Below are positions 60,301 through 64,000 of a stretch of 64,000 nt of DNA, one piece after another (position 1 is the first letter of the stretch; each line of letters begins with the position of its first letter). The DNA comes from Candidatus Tepidifontimicrobium thermophilum (GTDB lineage Bacteria; Sysuimicrobiota; Sysuimicrobiia; Sysuimicrobiales; Sysuimicrobiaceae), in NCBI GenBank assembly GCA_031296405.1, contig JAVKKH010000003.1, forward strand, positions 62,001-126,000. Reading direction: 5' to 3'. The position numbers and the translations under genes were made by a program. The notes beneath the pieces were generated by a model. It was not told the DNA's origin. It did not search any database and worked only from the letters and a program-made list of their open reading frames with translations.

Positions 60301-60858
60301 GCTCCGGAAGGGTTGCGCGGGGCCAGGCGGCTGGTGTGGTTGGGTCCTACCGCTAAGGAGGTCTTTCTCCAGCAGGCTGCTGGCGGCGTGGAGTCGGGAG
60401 GCCAGGTCACCCTGGTGCTGGCTTTCGGGCAGGAGGACTTGCGCCGCGCCCGCGCCGAGTGGGAGAGCCGGTACCCCAGTCGCCAGGCCCTGGCCGCGGT
60501 CTACCGGCTGCTCCGGGACCTGGGCGGTGAGGTGCGGTGGCCGGACGACCACCTGGCCCGCCGGGTCCACGAAGCCACCGGGCTGGACCCCCGGCTGGCA
60601 GTGCCCGCTGCCTTCCACGTACTGGAGGCCGCGGACCTGCTGCGGAGGGAGCGGGTGGCGGGAGGCTGGCGGGTGCAGCTGTGCGCGGCGGAGGGCCGGA
60701 AGGAGCTGGGCTCCGTCCTGCGTTTTGCCGAGGGGGAGCGCAGCCGGGCGGCCTTCGACGCCGGGAGCCGCTGGCTGGCGAGCTGCGCCGCGCTGGAGGT
60801 GCTAGAGCAGGTGGCCGCGGGCTCGGTTGCCGCGCGCACAGGCTCGGGTGCAGGATAA
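57370..60858 (+). CDS. recJ: RecJ-type single-strand exonuclease with HIRAN domain and long degenerate helicase-like C-terminus
   Basis: The 1162-residue protein begins with the DHH nuclease: YGDFDADG (about 89-96), VTVDCG, DHH (171-173), and a DHHA1 part with RFGGHASAAGM. An OB-like segment follows. Residues about 603-698 form a HIRAN domain (FFTKVVGVSFEGRQD, REPANPFDPHAVQV, VGYLNSALA), known to bind DNA 3' ends. From about 715 to 1010 the order recalls a RecQ/DEAD helicase, but the P-loop is degenerate (APRRESSR) and the DExH box reads AEGW. A winged-helix-like part ends the protein. Typical RecJ has 550-800 residues. GTG 57370 overlaps the upstream stop. Confidence 0.9.
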   Translation: MKGYGWPRTRPWSFCPLHPHRDGLVRELGLLPATAQVLAVRGLGDPETADRFLRAPLETLTPPSRLPGIPDAAALVWRAAREGRRVTVYGDFDADGVCSVALLVRGLRALGLDVDYYVPHRLREGYGLNAEAVRALGESGTQLLVTVDCGIGALAEVALAKHLGMQVVVLDHHEPPPVLPDADVVVDPKIPQKPYPFRGYCAAGLSWQLVAALRELAGAPATEDLLELAAVGTVADVVPLVEDNRVVVRWGLGRLPHTPLAGLRALLQNAGLAGPASADDVAWRLAPRLNAAGRVDTAQAALRLLLTDDPQEASELASELERHNAHRQRLQDAALGQALAAVEEDGLLDRPGIVVWGQDWHPGVVGLVAGRLREAFCRPAVALAVEGEVARGSARGVPGLDLVDVLGECGELLDRFGGHASAAGMSLPARHLLEFRRRFEEAVASRIPAELLVPEVVVEAQVGLEEVTDRLLEELALLEPFGAGNPRPVLAARGLQPLEVGLWGAGEHLWVRLWDGARIQEAVGFGLGEWGELLAFVQPDLDIAGCPERHPWEEGAFRWVLEDLRAPGLELGRVLADTPSLLRRLLDRGDDYLAGAYRGVEARPAFFTKVVGVSFEGRQDVVAQLTPGEEVLLRREPANPFDPHAVQVVRSDGSVVGYLNSALAGRLAPRLDRGARYRATVTAVTGGGDRNLGVNLRVEQDAPQPRGGWVRSALRSSGPDLDQVQKLLWGGDRLPEALRPALDQVLAGGRAAVACAPRRESSRLVLLALAAHGLRDRPAFHVSPLAELADGRWQAWRGTLERLGLRVGRLHGLVGRRELDEAEQALEAGGLDVVFTTSTYVSRRPELLAAGLLVVAEGWVEAELPSELGACPGPVLWVVWDPGANPRGWEVFGLPDARTAVRVVDARRRGQPQEAWVGQVPTVLFSPGPASALEVARSLSALGQVAYDHPGLPGPVRETLAQLFSQGKLAALVCGGPAPEGLRGARRLVWLGPTAKEVFLQQAAGGVESGGQVTLVLAFGQEDLRRARAEWESRYPSRQALAAVYRLLRDLGGEVRWPDDHLARRVHEATGLDPRLAVPAAFHVLEAADLLRRERVAGGWRVQLCAAEGRKELGSVLRFAEGERSRAAFDAGSRWLASCAALEVLEQVAAGSVAARTGSGAG

Positions 60859-60861
60859 GGT

Positions 60862-63072
60862 ATGACCACCCGGCTGGACGCGGGTGTGCCGCAGGAAGTG
60901 GGACTGCCCGGGGAGATGCAGCGGCTAGTGGAGCGGGTCCGGGAGGTCCAGCCGCAGGCGGACCTGGACCTGCTCAGGCGGGCGTACGCCTTCGCAGTCC
61001 GGGCCCACGAGGGGCAGTTCCGCAGGTCCGGGGAGCCCTACGTGATGCACTCCGTGGCGGTGGCCCACATCCTGGCGGACCTCCGCATGGACACCACCAC
61101 CGTGGCCGCGGCCCTGCTGCACGACGTCCCGGAGGACACCCCGCAGAGCCTGGAGGAGGTGCGGCGGGAGTTCGGCGACGAGATCGCCACCTTGGTGGAC
61201 GGCGTCACCAAGCTGGGCAAGATCCAGTGGCGGAGCCAGGAGGAGAAGCAGGCGGAGAACCTCCGGAAGATGTTCCTGGCCATGGCCAGCGACGTCCGGA
61301 TCATCCTGATCAAGCTGGCCGACCGGCTCCACAACCTGCGGACCATCGACGTCATGCCCCCCGAGCACCAGCGCCGCAAGGCCCGGGAGACCCTGGAGAT
61401 CTACGCCCCCCTGGCCAAGCGCCTGGGGATCGGGCAGCTGCAGAACGAGCTGGAGGACCGGGCCTTCGCCATCCTGGAGCCCGAGGCGTACCGGGAGATC
61501 ATGGAGTCCCTGCGGGAAGCGCAGGCCCAGCAGGAGGAAGTCCTCCGGACCATCCAGGAGGAGCTGTACCGGGAGCTGAACCGGGCCGGCATCCGGGTGG
61601 AGCGGCAGCACATTACCGCCCGGCCCAAGCACGCCTACAGCATCTACCGGAAGATGCAGCGGCCCGCTTACCAGGGCCAGGGCATCGCCCGGATCTACGA
61701 CCGGCTCGGGGTCCGGGTCATCGTGGACGACGTGAAGGACTGCTACGCGGCCCTGGGGGTGGTGCACTCCCTCTGGCGGCCCATCCCCGGGGAGTTCGAC
61801 GACTACATCGCCAACCCCAAGCCCAGCGGGTACCAGTCCCTGCACACCACCGTCATCTACCGGGGGGTTCCCCTGGAGATCCAGATCCGCACGCACCGCA
61901 TGCACCAGGAGGCGGAGTACGGGATCGCGGCGCACTGGCGGTACAAGGAAGGCAAGGCGGGGGCGCGGGACCGGGCCTTCGAGGAGAAGCTGTCCTGGCT
62001 GCGGCAGCTCCTGGAGTGGCACCAGGAGATGCAGGACGCCCAGGAGTTCATGCGGTCGGTGAAGCTGGACCTGTTCCGCAACGAGGTGTTCGTGTTCACG
62101 CCGAAGGGCGACGTGGTGGACCTGCCCAGCGGCGCCACCCCCGTGGACTTCGCCTACCGCATCCACACGGACGTGGGCCACCGGTGCGTGGGGGCCAGGG
62201 TGAACGGGCGCCTGGTGCCGCTCAGCTACCGGCTCCACAGCGGGGACATCGTGGAGATCCTGACCTCGAAGACCTCCACGGGGCCGAGCCGCGACTGGCT
62301 GGAGTTCGTGGTCACCAGCAACGCCCGCACGAAGATCCGCCAGTGGTTCCGCAAGCAGCAGCGCGAGGAGAACGTGGCCCGCGGGAAGGAGATGCTGGAG
62401 CGGGAGCTGCGGCGCCTGGGGCTGCTGTCCACCCTGCTGCGGGCGGACCGGGTCAAGGAGGCGTGCGAGAAGCTGCAGGTGGCCACGGAGGAGGACCTGT
62501 ACGCGGCCCTCGGCAACGGGGACCTGACGCTCCTGCAGGTGGTCCACGCCCTGGGCGGACCCCCCGCGCCCGCCTCCGAGCCGGCAGCGCCGCAGGCGCA
62601 GCCCGCCACCTCGCCCGCCCGGGGGCTGCGGGTGCGGGGCGTGGACAACGTGCTCATGACGTTGGCCCGCTGCTGCATGCCGCTGCCCGGGGACGACGTG
62701 GTCGGGTACATCACCCGCGGCCGCGGGGTGACCATCCACCGCCGCGACTGCCGGAACCTGGACTACCTGCGGCAGCACGGGGAGCGACTGCTGGAGGTCG
62801 AGTGGGAGCCGTCGCCCGACGGCAGCTACCCGGTGGAGATCCAGGTGGAAGCCCTGGACCGGGTGGGGTTGCTGAAGGACGTGCTCAGCGCGGTGGCGGA
62901 CACCCGCACCAACGTCCTGTCGGTGAACGCCCACGTGCGCCGGGACAAGGTCGGCGTGATCCACCTGACCGTGGACATCCGGAACGTGGGCCAGCTCACC
63001 GCGGTGCTGCAGCGGATCGGCAAGCTGCCCGACGTGTACCGCGTGGAACGGCTGACCGCAGGGGGCCGGTAG
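60862..63072 (+). CDS. Bifunctional (p)ppGpp synthetase/hydrolase (RelA/SpoT homologue)
   Basis: The 736-residue protein has an HD hydrolase domain (YVMHSVAVAHILADL and LLHDVPEDT), a synthetase domain with YQSLHTTV and the RIYDRLGVRV segment, a TGS domain (VFTPKGDVVDLPSGATPVDFAY), a zinc-finger-like RCCMPLPGDDVVGYITRGRG part and a C-terminal ACT domain. The hydrolase motif HDVPEDT keeps the key ED pair, so both activities are likely. The ATG is four bases after the recJ stop. Confidence 0.94.
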   Translation: MTTRLDAGVPQEVGLPGEMQRLVERVREVQPQADLDLLRRAYAFAVRAHEGQFRRSGEPYVMHSVAVAHILADLRMDTTTVAAALLHDVPEDTPQSLEEVRREFGDEIATLVDGVTKLGKIQWRSQEEKQAENLRKMFLAMASDVRIILIKLADRLHNLRTIDVMPPEHQRRKARETLEIYAPLAKRLGIGQLQNELEDRAFAILEPEAYREIMESLREAQAQQEEVLRTIQEELYRELNRAGIRVERQHITARPKHAYSIYRKMQRPAYQGQGIARIYDRLGVRVIVDDVKDCYAALGVVHSLWRPIPGEFDDYIANPKPSGYQSLHTTVIYRGVPLEIQIRTHRMHQEAEYGIAAHWRYKEGKAGARDRAFEEKLSWLRQLLEWHQEMQDAQEFMRSVKLDLFRNEVFVFTPKGDVVDLPSGATPVDFAYRIHTDVGHRCVGARVNGRLVPLSYRLHSGDIVEILTSKTSTGPSRDWLEFVVTSNARTKIRQWFRKQQREENVARGKEMLERELRRLGLLSTLLRADRVKEACEKLQVATEEDLYAALGNGDLTLLQVVHALGGPPAPASEPAAPQAQPATSPARGLRVRGVDNVLMTLARCCMPLPGDDVVGYITRGRGVTIHRRDCRNLDYLRQHGERLLEVEWEPSPDGSYPVEIQVEALDRVGLLKDVLSAVADTRTNVLSVNAHVRRDKVGVIHLTVDIRNVGQLTAVLQRIGKLPDVYRVERLTAGGR

Positions 63073-63115
63073 ACCGCGGCTCGGACTGCGCGCCGGCAAA
63101 CCGTAGGAGGGAGAG

Positions 63116-63883
63116 ATGGGACTGCTCCAGGATCGCTGTGCCCTCGTCATGGGAGTGGCCAACCGGTGGAGCATCGCGTGGGGCATCGCCCGCGCCTTCG
63201 ACCGGGAAGGGGCCCGCTGCGTGCTCACCTACCTGGGAGAGCGGGAGGAGGAAAACGTCCGGAAGCTGGCCGGGGAGCTGCGCGACCCGGTGCTGCTGCG
63301 GTGCGACGTCACCCGGGACGAGGACCTGGAGGCGCTGCGGGACCAGCTGGCCCAGCAGGTGGGACGCGTGGACGTCCTGGTGCACAGCATCGCCTACGCC
63401 CGCACCGAGGACCTGCGGGGTCGGTTCCTGGACACCAGCCGGGAGGGCTACCTGGTGGCGCAGAACGTGAGCGCGTACTCCCTGGTGGCGTGCGCGCGGG
63501 CGGTGACGCCCCTCATGACCGAGGGAGGCTCCATCCTCACCCTCACGTACCTGGCCAGCGAGCGGGTGTTCCCCAACTACAACGTGATGGCGGTGTGCAA
63601 GGCGGCTCTGGAGGCCTGCGTTCGGTACCTGGCCTACGAGCTGGGGGAGCGGGGGATCCGGGTGAACGCCATCTCCGCGGGACCCATCCGCACCGCCTCC
63701 GCACGGGCGGTGGCGGGGATTTCGGACTTCATCGAGACGTACAAGCAGCGGGCTCCCCTGCGCCGCACCGTGGACCAGGAGGAGGTGGGCGACGCGGCGG
63801 TGTTCCTGGCGAGCCCCCTCAGCCGCGGGGTCACGGGTCAGGTGCTGTTCGTGGACGCCGGCTACCACATCATGGGCGTGTAG
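63116..63883 (+). CDS. fabI: Enoyl-[acyl-carrier-protein] reductase (NADH) FabI
   Basis: The 255-residue reductase has GVANRWSIAWGIA, the NADH-binding start of FabI. The catalytic residues are Y145, Y155 and K162 (Y-x9-Y-x6-K). RVNAISAGPIRTASARAV and the closing VTGQVLFVDAGYHIMG are also typical. It performs the last reduction in each round of fatty acid elongation and is the triclosan target. GTAGGAGGGAGAG precedes the ATG. Confidence 0.95.
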   Translation: MGLLQDRCALVMGVANRWSIAWGIARAFDREGARCVLTYLGEREEENVRKLAGELRDPVLLRCDVTRDEDLEALRDQLAQQVGRVDVLVHSIAYARTEDLRGRFLDTSREGYLVAQNVSAYSLVACARAVTPLMTEGGSILTLTYLASERVFPNYNVMAVCKAALEACVRYLAYELGERGIRVNAISAGPIRTASARAVAGISDFIETYKQRAPLRRTVDQEEVGDAAVFLASPLSRGVTGQVLFVDAGYHIMGV

Positions 63884-63913
63884 AAGGGCCCGCGGGCGGC
63901 CGCGGCCTCGGTG

Positions 63914-63943
63914 TTGCACGAGACCGACAGAAAGCCGCACAAT
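63914..63943 (+). promoter_or_regulatory. Candidate promoter after fabI
   Basis: TTGCAC (63914-63919) and CACAAT (63938-63943) are 18 bases apart, followed by a ribosome-binding site (GGTGGAGG) and a GTG at 63983. Confidence 0.4.
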
Positions 63944-63982
63944 GGTGCGCTGGAAACCCTTTCCGCCTGGTGGAGGTACACG

Positions 63983-64000
63983 GTGACCGCGAACCGCACG
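63983..64000 (+). CDS. Possible start of the next gene, cut by window edge
   Basis: GTG 63983 follows TGGTGGAGG at seven to eight bases. Only six codons (MTANRT) are inside the window, so nothing can be said about the product. Confidence 0.3.

Noticed and set aside
1-64000. CRISPR arrays, insertion sequences, prophage genes
   Set aside because: No regularly spaced repeats, transposase or phage motifs were found on either strand.

Overview
This is a 64-kb stretch of a very GC-rich bacterial chromosome (roughly 70% G+C by eye). There are no insertion sequences, phage genes or CRISPR arrays. The housekeeping content points to a Gram-positive-type (Terrabacteria) lineage: scpA-scpB, cmk-plsC-ispH-der-plsY, RNase Y followed by a YmdB-type phosphoesterase, a Bacillus-type LexA box, and a T-box riboswitch in front of valS. 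GTG and TTG starts and 1-8 nt stop/start overlaps are very common. A high-GC deep-branching Bacillota-like group or the CSP1-3/Armatimonadota neighbourhood would fit, but I cannot fix the taxon from sequence alone.

Left part, 1-18.8 kb, is accessory catabolism and uptake. It holds a truncated flavin hydroxylase, a NicO-type metal transporter, and a run of orphan solute-binding protein, ThDP enzyme and three-subunit molybdenum hydroxylase genes. After these comes an IclR regulator with a large palindromic operator. It is divergent from a branched-chain-amino-acid-type ABC transporter (livK-G-F-H-M), which is followed by a carboxymuconolactone-decarboxylase-like protein, a VOC-fold extradiol dioxygenase and 4-hydroxybenzoate 3-monooxygenase (pobA). 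This looks like an uptake and ring-hydroxylation/ring-cleavage operon for hydroxybenzoates.

18.8-31.4 kb is largely core: a thiolase, then lysA, an M50 protease, scpA, scpB, a D,D-carboxypeptidase, a corrinoid/iron-type binding protein and ATPase, cmk, plsC, ispH, der, plsY and a ketopantoate reductase, mostly in one tightly coupled direction.

31.5-42.5 kb is the most interesting part. On the plus strand are a second LivK paralogue and formate-tetrahydrofolate ligase (fhs). Convergent with them is an eight-gene minus-strand operon: a DUF1932-type dehydrogenase, a DUF6282-type amidohydrolase, a GntR regulator, a GalB-type 4-oxalomesaconate hydratase, an RraA/LigK-type aldolase, a second VOC extradiol dioxygenase, a LigM/DesA-type tetrahydrofolate-dependent aryl O-demethylase and a MetF-MetV fusion. 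Together these can be read as a complete vanillate-type O-demethylation, C1-recovery and protocatechuate/gallate meta-cleavage system. Several steps would be done by enzymes that are not the classical Sphingobium types. Both promoters carry a TTGT-NN-ACAA box suited to the GntR protein.

42.3-43.0 kb is a gene-poor stretch with a tRNA-Pro(GGG) and repeated partial copies of its 3' end. 43.0-64 kb is again mostly core: an alkyltransferase-like protein, lexA, rny (apparently with an ACG start), ymdB, a PHP phosphatase, T-box-valS, a paaF-paaG-paaJ-like beta-oxidation trio, secD, secF, an unusual RecJ with a HIRAN domain, a RelA/SpoT homologue and fabI.
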